Source: Marinobacterium ramblicola
Lineage (GTDB): Bacteria; Pseudomonadota; Gammaproteobacteria; Pseudomonadales; Balneatricaceae
Direction: 5' to 3'
DNA length: 64,000 bases
Assembly: GCF_019084545.1 (NCBI RefSeq)
Contig: NZ_JAHREP010000015.1
Span: forward strand, 82,302-146,301
A program made the position numbers and the translations under genes. Numbering within the stretch: position 1 is the stretch's first letter; each line of letters opens with the position of its first letter. Below the pieces are notes generated by a model. That model was given only the letters and a program-made list of their open reading frames with translations. It did not search any database and had not been told where the DNA came from. Shown piece by piece: positions 21,096-30,510 of the stretch.

Positions 21096-22190
21096 ATGAG
21101 TATGAAACGCCGTAACTTCATCACTGCAGCACTGGCTTCCACTGCGGTTGGTGCAACGATCGGTGCACCGGCGATCGCCCGCGCAGCCGACAAGGAAAGC
21201 TTCACCTTCAAGATGACCAACGCCTACCCACCGGGCGCTCCCTTTTATGTTCAGGGGCCCGGCAGCCCCATGGACTTCTGCGACAAGGTCAAAGCCATGT
21301 CGGGCGGACGAGTGAATATTCAGCACTTTGCCGCCGGTGAACTGATTCCGGCGATGGAGGGTTTCAACGCCGTGGCCGGTGGTATGGTCGAAATGAATGC
21401 CGCCAACGCGTACTTCTGGGCAGGCAAAATTCCCGCCGCGCAGTACTTCACGACGGTACCTTTCGGCATGAATACACAGGGTATGGCGGCATGGCTCTAC
21501 CACGGCGGCGGTCTGGAGCTTTGGCACGAGCTGTATGAGCCCTACGGGCTGATCGCCTTCCCGATGGGCAATACCGGTGTGCAGATGACAGGATGGTTCC
21601 GCAAGCCGGTCGAAAGCGTTGCCGATATCAACGGTTTGAAAATGCGCATTCCAGGTCTGGCAGGCAAGGTATACAGCGAACTGGGTGTCTCGGTTCGTCT
21701 GCTGCCAGGTGGTGAGATTTTCCCAGCACTTGAGCGCGGCGTTATCGATGCCGCCGAGTTCGTCGGCCCCTTCCAGGATCGCCGTCTCGGCCTGCACAAG
21801 GCCGCAAAGTATTACTACACCACCGGCTGGCACGAGCCCACAAACTTCACCGAACTGCTGATCAACAAGAAGACATGGGATTCGCTGCCAAAAGAGCTGC
21901 AGATGATCATCCAGATTGCGGCCCAGTCCTCCGTCACCGACAGTCTCTCCTGGTCCGAGGCCGTTAACGCCGATGCACTGGCTGATCTGGTCGAGAACGA
22001 AGGGGTTATTGCCCAGCCGCTGCCGACCGCAATCGTCGACCGCCTGAAGGAGGCCACCTTCGACACTCTGGAAACACTCGCGTCCTCGGATCCTCAGGCG
22101 CGCAAAGTTCACGACTCATTCATGGCCTTCCGCAAGAAGCACGCCTCCTGGGCTGCCCTGAGCGAAAAGCCGTTCCTGAACCTGTCGTAA
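21096..22190 (+). CDS. dctP: TRAP transporter substrate-binding protein, TakP-like
   Basis: A 364-residue periplasmic binding protein with a Tat-like leader (MKRRNFITAALAS..., cleavage near ARA-ADK). It has the DctP fold with PFGMNTQGMAAWLYHGGG, FPMGNTGVQMTGWFRK, LKMRIPG (the Arg that holds the ligand carboxylate) and LLPGGEIFPALERGVIDAAE, closest in my memory to the 2-oxo-acid binder TakP. It is therefore expected to bind a 2-keto or hydroxy acid. It is the first gene of a TRAP operon (dctP-dctQ-dctM). Confidence 0.9.
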   Translation: MSMKRRNFITAALASTAVGATIGAPAIARAADKESFTFKMTNAYPPGAPFYVQGPGSPMDFCDKVKAMSGGRVNIQHFAAGELIPAMEGFNAVAGGMVEMNAANAYFWAGKIPAAQYFTTVPFGMNTQGMAAWLYHGGGLELWHELYEPYGLIAFPMGNTGVQMTGWFRKPVESVADINGLKMRIPGLAGKVYSELGVSVRLLPGGEIFPALERGVIDAAEFVGPFQDRRLGLHKAAKYYYTTGWHEPTNFTELLINKKTWDSLPKELQMIIQIAAQSSVTDSLSWSEAVNADALADLVENEGVIAQPLPTAIVDRLKEATFDTLETLASSDPQARKVHDSFMAFRKKHASWAALSEKPFLNLS

Positions 22191-22201
22191 GTGGTGCCGC
22201 G

Positions 22202-22747
22202 ATGAAGTTAGTCATTGATCGACTTGAATGGCTGGTGGAGCTGCTGGGAGGGCTGGCGCGCTGGTGCGTGCTGGCCCTGGTGCTGCTGGTCGCCGTTAAC
22301 GTCCTGCTGCGCTACCTGTTCTCGATCGGGCCGGTGGCACTGCAGGAGCTTGAGTGGCATCTGGTATCACCTATCGCGCTGCTTGGCCTTGCCTACTCGA
22401 TGAAACACCGTGCTGACGTACGTGTGGATTTCCTGTACGACCGCTTCGGCCGCCGTGGTCAGGCCGCTGTGGATATCGTAGCCGCTCTGCTGACACTGGC
22501 CATCGGGTTTATTATCACCTGGTTATCGATTCCCTATGTGACGCAATCCTTCCAGTTGCTCGAGGGCTCGCCGGATCCCGGCGGACTGCCCTACCGCTAC
22601 CTGCTAAAAACCCTTATTCCACTGGGCTTTGCGCTACTGGTATTGCAGGGCATCGCCGATGCCCTGCGCAGCTTGATGGTGTTTGTCGAGCGTCCGATCA
22701 TGCCGTCGCTCGCGGCGGGTGAGCTGCTTGAAGAGGGAGCGTCCTGA
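22202..22747 (+). CDS. dctQ: TRAP transporter small permease (DctQ)
   Basis: A 181-residue protein with four membrane helices, typical of DctQ: N-terminal helix LARWCVLALVLLVAVNVLLR, then LQELEWHLVSPIALLGLAYS with the conserved E-W. It pairs with the large permease. Its TGA shares bases with the dctM ATG (TGATG), so translation is coupled. Confidence 0.9.
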   Translation: MKLVIDRLEWLVELLGGLARWCVLALVLLVAVNVLLRYLFSIGPVALQELEWHLVSPIALLGLAYSMKHRADVRVDFLYDRFGRRGQAAVDIVAALLTLAIGFIITWLSIPYVTQSFQLLEGSPDPGGLPYRYLLKTLIPLGFALLVLQGIADALRSLMVFVERPIMPSLAAGELLEEGAS

Positions 22748-24069
22748 TGGGAAATGAATGGCTCGTTCTGGGCATGATCGCCGGTTTCCTGTCACTGATG
22801 GTGATCGGTATACCGGTCGCGATAGCTCTGGCCGTATCGGGCTTCATCGCCGGATACCTGGGTTTTGGCAGCATGCTGTTCCAGCTGATGCCCGCCCGTC
22901 TATTCGGCGTGGTCACCAACTACACCCTGATGGCGATACCACTGTTTGTCTTCATGGGGGTGATGCTGGAGAAATCACGGGTCGCCGAAGACATGCTTGA
23001 AACCATCGGAAAAGCGATGGGCGGCGTCAACGGCGGCATGGGGCTGGCGATCATTCTGGTCGGCGTCCTGATGGGCGCATCTACCGGTATCGTCGGTGCC
23101 ACTGTGGTCACCGTCGGACTGCTCACACTGCCCGCCCTCCTGCGTCGCGGCTACGCACCCAGCATCGCCTGCGGTACCATCTGTGCGTCCGGCACTCTGG
23201 GGCAGATCATCCCGCCCAGTCTGGTGCTGATTCTGCTCTCGGATATTGTCGGTGAATCGGTCGGCACATTGTTCGCGGCGGCATTCATACCCGGTCTGGT
23301 ACTGGCGCTGATCTATATGGCCTATCTGCTGATTCTCGGCTGGCTGCGCCCCCAATGGGTCCCGGCTATTCCGCTAGAAGAGCGCTCCAAGACCTCTGGC
23401 AAGCAACTCACGCTCGATCTGCTGCGTAATGTCTGCCCACCGTTTTTTCTGGTAATTGCCGTGCTCGGCTCCATTGTCGGCGGCATCGCGGCACCGACTG
23501 AAGCGGCGTCGATGGGCGCACTGGGCGCGCTGCTGATTGCGCTGGCGGTTGCCCGTCTGAACAGGCAACTGATACGGGAAACCCTGCACGGCACGCTGAC
23601 CATTTCGGCCATGGTGTTTTTCATTCTACTCTGCGCCCAACCCTTCTCGCTTTCGTTTCGCGGCTTGGGCGGCGAGCAGATGGTGCATACCCTGTTCGAG
23701 ATGTTGCCGGGTGGCGAATTCGGCGCGCTGATATTCCTCATGGCGCTGCTGTTCGTCCTCGGTTTTTTCCTCGAATGGATCGAAATATCCTATATCGCGC
23801 TGCCCATGTTTCTGCCGGTGTTCATGAACTACGGCACCGACATGGTCTGGCTGTCGATACTGGTGGCGATGAACCTTCAGATGTCATTCCTGACGCCTCC
23901 CTTCGGCTGGGCCCTGTTTTTCCTCAAGGGGGTCGCGCCCAAAGGCGTCACTACGCGTGACATCTATGTCGGAGCGCTACCGTTTGTTCTGCTTCAGTTA
24001 CTGGCCGTGGTGGTACTGTTCCAGTTCCCCTCACTGGTCACCTGGCTGCCTGAAGCGATTGGCTGGTAA
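22747..24069 (+). CDS. dctM: TRAP transporter large permease (DctM)
   Basis: A 440-residue DctM protein with 11-12 membrane helices, including the signature regions GVLMGASTGIVGATVVTVGL and CGTICASGTLGQIIPPSL. It forms the Na+-driven transport core with DctQ. A 35-base gap separates it from the TSUP gene. Confidence 0.93.
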   Translation: MGNEWLVLGMIAGFLSLMVIGIPVAIALAVSGFIAGYLGFGSMLFQLMPARLFGVVTNYTLMAIPLFVFMGVMLEKSRVAEDMLETIGKAMGGVNGGMGLAIILVGVLMGASTGIVGATVVTVGLLTLPALLRRGYAPSIACGTICASGTLGQIIPPSLVLILLSDIVGESVGTLFAAAFIPGLVLALIYMAYLLILGWLRPQWVPAIPLEERSKTSGKQLTLDLLRNVCPPFFLVIAVLGSIVGGIAAPTEAASMGALGALLIALAVARLNRQLIRETLHGTLTISAMVFFILLCAQPFSLSFRGLGGEQMVHTLFEMLPGGEFGALIFLMALLFVLGFFLEWIEISYIALPMFLPVFMNYGTDMVWLSILVAMNLQMSFLTPPFGWALFFLKGVAPKGVTTRDIYVGALPFVLLQLLAVVVLFQFPSLVTWLPEAIGW

Positions 24070-24104
24070 CAGCGTTTTTATCACTACATAACAAGGACCA
24101 CGTG

Positions 24105-24941
24105 ATGGATATACTCTCGGACTACTCAACAGGCTGGCTGATCGGGCTTGCACTGGCGCTGGTCGCCACCGGCGTTATCGCCGGACTACTTGCCGGGCTG
24201 CTCGGTGTCGGCGGCGGTATCGTTATCGTGCCGGTGCTCTACCACCTGTTCACACTGCTGGGCATCGATGAGGCGGTGCGCATGCATGTAGCGGTGGGCA
24301 CATCGCTGGCAACCATCATTCCCACCTCGATTATCTCGTCACGGGCTCATTTCAAGAAAGGCAGCCTTCACCCCGACCTGCTCAAGAAGCTGGTGCCCGG
24401 CGTTATTATCGGCGTGATTCTCGGCGCCATCGCCAGCGGCTACTTCAGCGGCACCATCCTGACCGCCGTGTTCGCGACAATCGCCCTGCTGGTTGCGCTG
24501 AACATGGCGTTCAAGAAGGATGGTTTCAGCGTTGCCGACAAGCTGCCCGGTGCTGCCGGCACCGGCTTCATCGGCAGCTTCATCGGCTTTATATCCACCC
24601 TGATGGGCATCGGCGGCGGCACCCTCAGCGTACCGATCCTCAGCGCATTCAAGACACCGATGCACACCGCGGTCGGCACCGGGGCAGCGCTGGGACTGGT
24701 GATCAGCCTGCCCGGCGCGATCGGCTTTCTGATTAACGGTATTGGCGTCGAGGCCCGCCCCCCTCTGTCACTGGGCTACGTCAACCTGATCGGCTTGCTG
24801 CTGATCATCCCGGCGACGATGAAGATGGCCCCGGTCGGCGCCCGTATCGCCCATGCGATCAACGCCAAACTGCTCAGGCAGCTGTTCGCCCTGTTCCTGG
24901 CGATCACTTCCCTGCGCATGTTCTATGGTTTGTTCAGCTGA
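24105..24941 (+). CDS. TSUP (TauE/SafE) family anion transporter
   Basis: A 278-residue membrane protein with the duplicated TSUP motif: GLLAGLLGVGGGIVIVPVLY in the first half and FIGFISTLMGIGGGTLSVPI in the second, about eight membrane helices. TSUP proteins carry sulfite, sulfoacetate, other organosulfonates or small organic anions. Position between a TRAP transporter and a gamma-glutamyltransferase suggests handling of an organic sulfur or amino-acid product. Start ATG 24105 (aaggacc upstream); GTG 24102 is possible. Confidence 0.88.
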   Translation: MDILSDYSTGWLIGLALALVATGVIAGLLAGLLGVGGGIVIVPVLYHLFTLLGIDEAVRMHVAVGTSLATIIPTSIISSRAHFKKGSLHPDLLKKLVPGVIIGVILGAIASGYFSGTILTAVFATIALLVALNMAFKKDGFSVADKLPGAAGTGFIGSFIGFISTLMGIGGGTLSVPILSAFKTPMHTAVGTGAALGLVISLPGAIGFLINGIGVEARPPLSLGYVNLIGLLLIIPATMKMAPVGARIAHAINAKLLRQLFALFLAITSLRMFYGLFS

Positions 24942-24956
24942 TAACGGAGAACAACA

Positions 24957-26543
24957 ATGCTGAAAACGGTTTATGGCACTCAAGGCATGATGGTGGCGCC
25001 CCACCACCTGGCGGCTCAGGCCGGACGTGACATCCTGCGCGAAGGCGGTAACGCGGTGGAGGCGATGGTATCGGCCGCCGCCACCATCGCCGCGGTCTAC
25101 CCGCATATGAACTCCATCGGCGGAGACGGTTTCTGGCTGATCCATGAACCGGGCAAAGCGCCGGTCGCCATCGATGCCTGCGGCCGCGCCGCTGCCAAAG
25201 CCTCACGCGACTTCTATGCCGGTCTGGAGGCGATTCCCAGCCGCGGCCCCAGCGCCGCGCTGACCTGTGCCGGCACCGTTGGCGGCTGGGCCGAAGCGCT
25301 GCAGCATGCCTCCGGCTGGGGCAAAGGCCTGCCGCTAAGTCGACTGCTGGAGAGCGCGATTGAACATGCCCGCAGTGGCATCGTCGTCACCGAGAGCCAG
25401 GCCGCGTTGACCGCAGCCAAGCTCGATCAACTGCGCGATCAACCGGGGTTTGCCGAGGTATTCCTGCCTGATGGTCAGGTGCCGACCGCCGGCAGCCTGC
25501 TGAAGCAGAGCAGACTTGCCGACACCCTGGAGCAGCTGGCCCGTGCGGGTCTCGATGACTTCTACCGTGGCGAGCTCGGTCGGGCCATGGGTCAGGAACT
25601 TGAACGCCTGGGCAGCCCTTTAACCACGGCGGACCTGGCGGGGTATGCGGCGTCGCGGGTCAAACCACTGGAGGTCGCGGTTCGCGGCGCCAGGATCTTC
25701 AATCTGCCGCCGCCGACCCAGGGCCTGGCATCGCTGATGATTCTCGGCATCTTCGACCGGCTTGGCGTGACTGACGCGGAAAGCTTCGCCCATCTGCACG
25801 GCCTGATCGAGTCCACCAAGCGCGCGTTTCGCGTACGTGACCGTATCGTCACCGACCCGGACCGCCTGCCCGCCGATCCGCAATCCTTTCTGGAACCGAC
25901 ACTGCTGGAAAAGCTTGCAGCCGAGATCGATCCGACCCACGCCCTGCCCTGGCCGGACCCGGCCAGCCCCGGCGATACCATCTGGATGGGCTGTATCGAC
26001 GGTGAGGGCCGGGCGGTCAGTTTTATCCAGAGTATCTACTGGGAGTTCGGCTCCGGCATCGTACTCCGGGAGACCGGCGTCAACTGGCAGAACCGTGGTA
26101 TCAGCTTCTCGCTCGATCCCCATGCTTTACAGGCGTTGGAGCCGGGTCGCAAGCCGTTCCATACCCTGAACCCGGCACTGGCCCGCTTCGACGACGGCCG
26201 CATGATGAGCTACGGCACCATGGGCGGCGAGGGCCAGCCGCAGACCCAGGCGGCGCTGTTCAGCCGCTACGCCATGCTGGGCCAACCGCTACAGCAGGCG
26301 ATCACCGCCCCACGCTGGCTGCTCGGTCGCACCTGGGGCGACACCAGCACTACGCTTAAATTGGAGAGCCGCTTTGACCCCGCGCTGGTGCAACAACTCA
26401 GGGATGCGGGCCATCTTGTAGAGCTGCTGGAGGAGGCGTTCAGCGACACCATGGGCCATGCCGGCGCCCTGGTGTTGCGACCGGACGGGGTGATCGAAGG
26501 CGCCGCCGACCCACGCAGCGACGGCTGCGTCGCGGCGCTCTAA
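24957..26543 (+). CDS. Cytoplasmic gamma-glutamyltransferase-family Ntn hydrolase
   Basis: A 528-residue GGT-family enzyme with AGRDILREGGNAVEAMVSAA and HMNSIGGDGFWLI near the start, and a probable autocatalytic Thr in SPGDTIWMGCID at about residue 345, followed by YGTMGGEGQPQTQA. There is no signal peptide, unlike classical periplasmic GGT. The NTTH context of true GGTs is replaced by GDT, so this belongs to the broad GGT/cephalosporin-acylase group. The substrate is unknown. The gene is 15 bases after the TSUP gene and probably in the same operon. Confidence 0.83.
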   Translation: MLKTVYGTQGMMVAPHHLAAQAGRDILREGGNAVEAMVSAAATIAAVYPHMNSIGGDGFWLIHEPGKAPVAIDACGRAAAKASRDFYAGLEAIPSRGPSAALTCAGTVGGWAEALQHASGWGKGLPLSRLLESAIEHARSGIVVTESQAALTAAKLDQLRDQPGFAEVFLPDGQVPTAGSLLKQSRLADTLEQLARAGLDDFYRGELGRAMGQELERLGSPLTTADLAGYAASRVKPLEVAVRGARIFNLPPPTQGLASLMILGIFDRLGVTDAESFAHLHGLIESTKRAFRVRDRIVTDPDRLPADPQSFLEPTLLEKLAAEIDPTHALPWPDPASPGDTIWMGCIDGEGRAVSFIQSIYWEFGSGIVLRETGVNWQNRGISFSLDPHALQALEPGRKPFHTLNPALARFDDGRMMSYGTMGGEGQPQTQAALFSRYAMLGQPLQQAITAPRWLLGRTWGDTSTTLKLESRFDPALVQQLRDAGHLVELLEEAFSDTMGHAGALVLRPDGVIEGAADPRSDGCVAAL

Positions 26544-26560
26544 GTACCTGGCTTTACACG

Positions 26561-27784
26561 CTATAACCACAGCGCCTGCACCGCGCCACCGGCACCGCCT
26601 GCCAGCACGATCAAGCCGATTGGCAGGCGGCGCCAGATCATCAGCGCCAAAATCAGCAGCAGAGCCAGATCGGCGGCCCCATGCACGGCACTGAGGATCA
26701 CCGGATCCCAAAGTGCCGCCAGCAACAGACCGACCACGGCGGCATTGATACCGGCCAGGGTCGGCTGCATACCGGGATAGGCTCGCAGCCGCTGCCAGAA
26801 CGGCAGCACCCCCACCAACAGCAGAAACGCGGGCAGAAAGATCGCCAGGGTGGCCAACAGCCCCAGGCTCAGCGCCGCCGGCCAGCCCAGCGCCGGATCG
26901 GCATAAGCCGCCCCGAGGAAGGAGGACAGCGTGAACAGCGGCCCCGGTACCGCCTGCGCCAGACCATAACCGGCCAGAAACCGGCCCTCCTCCACCAGAC
27001 CTGAGGCCACCACTTCATTCTGCAGCAGCGGCAACACCACGTGACCGCCACCGAACACCAGGGCTCCGGATCGATAAAGTCCATCCACGAGACGCAACCA
27101 GCCCTGAGGGTAGAGCTGTGCCAGCAGCGGCAGCAGGAGCAGCCCGGCGATGAACAGCAGCAGCCAACGGCGCGCGTGCCGGGGGGTGATCCACTGCGCA
27201 TGGTTTAGCGCTGCTTCCTGCCCTGTCGCGGCGTCCTTTTGATTGAGCCAGCATCGACCGGCCAGCGCGCCGATCAGAATCACCAGCAGCTGGCTCCCCA
27301 CCCCACCGACGGACAGCATCAACGCCGCGCAGCACAGCATGATCAGGACCAGACGCGGACCGGTCACCAAGGCTTTACGCATGCCGATTACCGCCTGAGC
27401 AACCACAACCACCGCCACCAGTTTAAGCCCGGCCACCAGACCTGGAAGCCAGGCGGCATCGATATGCGACAGCCCGACCGCCGCCAGGATCAACAACAGA
27501 GCCGAGGGCAGGGTAAAGCCCAGCCAGGCCGCCAGCAGTCCAGGGTAACCGGCATGTGACAGACCGATCGCCATGCCTACCTGACTGCTCGCCGGCCCCG
27601 GCAACAACTGACATAACGCCACCAGATCCGCATACTGGTTATCACTCAACCAGCACCGCCGTTGCACGAAGGTTTCGCGGAAATACCCCAGGTGCGCCAC
27701 CGGCCCGCCGAAGGAACTCAACCCAAGGCGAAGAAAAATCAGGAAAACCGAGATAAAACGCACGGACAGTCTGGGCTCACGCAT
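26561..27784 (-). CDS. chrA: ChrA-type chromate transporter, two-domain
   Basis: A 407-residue protein with two homologous CHR domains. The first carries LRLGLSSFGGPVAHLGYFRE and LPGPASSQVGMAIG; the second carries YRSGALVFGGGHVVLPLLQ and YGLAQAVPGPLFTLSSFLGA. About ten membrane helices in total. The family exports chromate or imports sulfate-like anions. It is convergent with the GGT gene. I start at MREPRLSV; upstream in-frame codons lack a ribosome site. Confidence 0.9.
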   Translation of the reverse strand: MREPRLSVRFISVFLIFLRLGLSSFGGPVAHLGYFRETFVQRRCWLSDNQYADLVALCQLLPGPASSQVGMAIGLSHAGYPGLLAAWLGFTLPSALLLILAAVGLSHIDAAWLPGLVAGLKLVAVVVVAQAVIGMRKALVTGPRLVLIMLCCAALMLSVGGVGSQLLVILIGALAGRCWLNQKDAATGQEAALNHAQWITPRHARRWLLLFIAGLLLLPLLAQLYPQGWLRLVDGLYRSGALVFGGGHVVLPLLQNEVVASGLVEEGRFLAGYGLAQAVPGPLFTLSSFLGAAYADPALGWPAALSLGLLATLAIFLPAFLLLVGVLPFWQRLRAYPGMQPTLAGINAAVVGLLLAALWDPVILSAVHGAADLALLLILALMIWRRLPIGLIVLAGGAGGAVQALWL

Positions 27785-27946
27785 CGACGGACACCAAAAG
27801 GTAATGGATCGCAAAGTCTAGCAAGGGATTTATGACCGATCGATGACAGGGAAAAAGCGATCCCCCGGACTAAGCTTAACGCTAGCGGCAACACACTTTT
27901 CCCACAGCGATCTCGACCGCACAGACTCAACAGAGGAGGGCGCGGC

Positions 27947-29437
27947 ATGGGCAGGCGATACAACTCCATTCTCGAAACAGTTGGGCATACCCCCACCGTC
28001 CGCATCAACCGGCTCGCGCCCCCTGGCGTCAACATCTTCGTCAAGCTTGAAGCGTTCAACCCCATGGGGTCGGTCAAGGATCGTCTGGCTCTGGGGGTGA
28101 TCGAGGACGCCGAGAAAAAGGGGCTGCTGAAACCAGGCCAGACGGTGATCGAAGCCACCAGTGGCAACACCGGTATCGGGCTGGCGATGGTTTGTGCTCA
28201 GAAGGGCTACCCGCTGGTGGTCACCATGGCGGAAAACTTCAGTGTCGAACGCCGCCGCATGATGCGCTTCCTCGGGGCCAAGGTGGTGCTGACGCCCGCC
28301 TCGGAAAAGGGCAGCGGCATGCTGGCCAAGGCGGTGGAGCTGGCACAGACCCATGGCTGGTTCCTCTGCCACCAGTTCGAGAACGAAGCCAATGCGGACT
28401 TCCACTCCCGTACCACGGCGCCGGAGATCCTCGACGATTTCGCCGATACCCGGCTGGATTACTGGGTTACCGGGTTCGGCACCGGCGGTACGCTGAAAGG
28501 GGTCGCCCGGGTGCTGAAAGAGAGGAGCCCGCAGACCAGGGTGGTCGTCTGTGAACCGGACAACTCGCCCCTGCTCGGCAGCCACCTGCCCCAGGCGCGG
28601 GCAGCCAACGGCATGCCCGAGGCCAGCCACCCGAGTTTTCGACCCCACCTGATGCAGGGCTGGACGCCGGACTTCATCTCCAAACTGACCGAGGATGCGG
28701 TCAACGCCGGTCTGATCGATCAGATCCTGCCGATCAAGGGCAGCGATGCGCTGCAAGCTTCGCTGAATCTGGCCCGTCAGGAGGGGATATTCTGCGGCAT
28801 TACCTCGGGTGCGACCCTGGCCGGTGGGCTGCAGCTGGCCCAGACCTGCGCGCCGGGCAGCAACATCCTCTGTATGCTGCCGGATACCGGCGAGCGCTAC
28901 CTGAGCACCCCGCTGTTCGCCGAGATCGAAACGGAGATGACCGAGGCGGAGATCGAGATCTCCCGCTCCACCCCCGGCTACCGCTTCGACAGACCCTCGT
29001 CACCACCGCCCGCCCCCGCCGCCTCGCCGGTCACCCCCACCCCCGAGGCAGAACAGTTCCTGACCGACGTGTTGAACGACCATTCACAGCCGGTGGTACT
29101 GTTCGCGCTGGAGTGGTGCGAGTTCTGCTGGTCCCTGAGGAAACTGTTTGGCCGCTGCCAGATCCCCTATCGCGCTGTCGATCTGGACAGCGCTCAGTAC
29201 CAGCAGAACAATCTTGGCGGTACCATTCGCGCAGCACTGAACGCGCACACCGGCTACGTCACCATCCCCCAGGTGTTCGTGGGCGGGGAGTTTGTCGGCG
29301 GTTGCGGTGAGGTATTCGACGAGTTTAAAAGCGGGCGTTTTCAGCAGCGACTGAAAAAAGCCGGCGTGAACTACGACGATAGCGTGTCGGTGGATCCCTA
29401 TTCGCTGCTGCCAAGCTGGCTGCACCCGCGGAAGTAG
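27947..29437 (+). CDS. Cysteine synthase/cystathionine beta-synthase family enzyme fused to glutaredoxin
   Basis: A 496-residue two-domain protein. Residues 1-330 are a fold-type II PLP enzyme of the O-acetylserine sulfhydrylase family: the PLP lysine lies in FNPMGSVKDR, the asparagine loop is EATSGNTGIGLA, and the phosphate loop is GTGGTLKG. After a Pro/Ala linker (about 345-370), residues 375-475 form a glutaredoxin domain with the dithiol site EWCEFCWS, cis-Pro in YVTIPQVFVGGEFVGG. The fusion suggests thiol-linked regulation or reduction of a sulfur intermediate. A ribosome site gagg lies upstream. Confidence 0.88.
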   Translation: MGRRYNSILETVGHTPTVRINRLAPPGVNIFVKLEAFNPMGSVKDRLALGVIEDAEKKGLLKPGQTVIEATSGNTGIGLAMVCAQKGYPLVVTMAENFSVERRRMMRFLGAKVVLTPASEKGSGMLAKAVELAQTHGWFLCHQFENEANADFHSRTTAPEILDDFADTRLDYWVTGFGTGGTLKGVARVLKERSPQTRVVVCEPDNSPLLGSHLPQARAANGMPEASHPSFRPHLMQGWTPDFISKLTEDAVNAGLIDQILPIKGSDALQASLNLARQEGIFCGITSGATLAGGLQLAQTCAPGSNILCMLPDTGERYLSTPLFAEIETEMTEAEIEISRSTPGYRFDRPSSPPPAPAASPVTPTPEAEQFLTDVLNDHSQPVVLFALEWCEFCWSLRKLFGRCQIPYRAVDLDSAQYQQNNLGGTIRAALNAHTGYVTIPQVFVGGEFVGGCGEVFDEFKSGRFQQRLKKAGVNYDDSVSVDPYSLLPSWLHPRK

Positions 29438-29528
29438 ATAGAGAGATGCGGCAGGCCATCGCGCCTGTCGCCCCGCCGGCTTTAGCGTTATAGTCTTGCG
29501 CCGAACCGAGCTACCGCAGGAGATTGCG

Positions 29529-30410
29529 ATGACCAGTATTCAGATCGGCTTTATCGGTATGGGCCTGATGGGGGTTCCGATGAGCAAACGCCTGCTGCAG
29601 GCGGGTTTCCCGCTGCAGGTCTGGAATCGCTCCACCGATAAAACCGCACCACTTCAAGCCTTCGGCGCCCGGGTCGCCGAGAGCCTCGAACAGCTGATTC
29701 GCAACACAGACCTGTTGATGATCTGTGTCACCGACACGGCCGCGGTCGAACAGATCGTGTTCGGGCCGGGCGGTATCGCCGAGCACGGCCGAGCCGGCCA
29801 GATCCTGATCGACTTCTCCAGCATCGACCCCGCCGCGACACGGGATATGGCCGCGCGCTTGAAGGCCGACTGCGGTATCGACTGGATCGACGCGCCGGTC
29901 TCCGGCGGCGTCGCCGGTGCCGAACAGGGCAGCCTGGCGGTCATGGCCGGCGGCAATGCCGAGCTGCTGCAACAGGTGATGCCGCTGCTGGAACCGCTGT
30001 CACAGCGCGTCACGCATATGGGCCCGGTCGGCGCCGGTCAGGTCACCAAGATCTGCAACCAGATGCTGGTCTCCTGCAACGTACTGGTGATGGCCGAGGT
30101 GATGGCGCTGGCGGAAAAAGCCGGGGTCGACGCCGGGCAGATACCGACGGCGCTGAAGGGTGGATTTGCCGACTCGATTCCACTGCAATTGACCGGACCG
30201 CGGATGGCCAACCGGGATTTCGACGAGATCAAATGGCACGTCAAAACCCTGCTCAAGGATCTGGATATGGCCAACGCGCTGGCGAAAGCGATGGGTAGCG
30301 CCGTACCAATGGCCGGACTAGGCGCCGAGCTGATGCGTCAGCACGGCAGTAAAGGCTATCTCGAACAGGATCCCTGTACCCTGATCGAGCTCTATGCCGG
30401 CAAAGGGTGA
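29529..30410 (+). CDS. NAD(P)-dependent beta-hydroxyacid dehydrogenase, GarR/HIBADH family
   Basis: A 293-residue protein: Rossmann start IGFIGMGLMGVPMSKRLLQA, substrate loop DAPVSGGVAGAEQGSLAVMA, and catalytic Lys in GAGQVTKICNQML. This is the tartronate-semialdehyde reductase / 3-hydroxyisobutyrate dehydrogenase family. The exact hydroxy acid cannot be read. The start at 29529 has aggag 7 bases upstream; an open extension to 29496 has none. Confidence 0.88.
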   Translation: MTSIQIGFIGMGLMGVPMSKRLLQAGFPLQVWNRSTDKTAPLQAFGARVAESLEQLIRNTDLLMICVTDTAAVEQIVFGPGGIAEHGRAGQILIDFSSIDPAATRDMAARLKADCGIDWIDAPVSGGVAGAEQGSLAVMAGGNAELLQQVMPLLEPLSQRVTHMGPVGAGQVTKICNQMLVSCNVLVMAEVMALAEKAGVDAGQIPTALKGGFADSIPLQLTGPRMANRDFDEIKWHVKTLLKDLDMANALAKAMGSAVPMAGLGAELMRQHGSKGYLEQDPCTLIELYAGKG

Positions 30411-30510
30411 CACGCCGGCTGTCGCCCTTTGGTGTCGGTTATAAAACCCTGTATATTGAAAGGACTATTTAGCCCCCTCAATATACGGCGGCTTTGCGCC
30501 CGATAACCTG

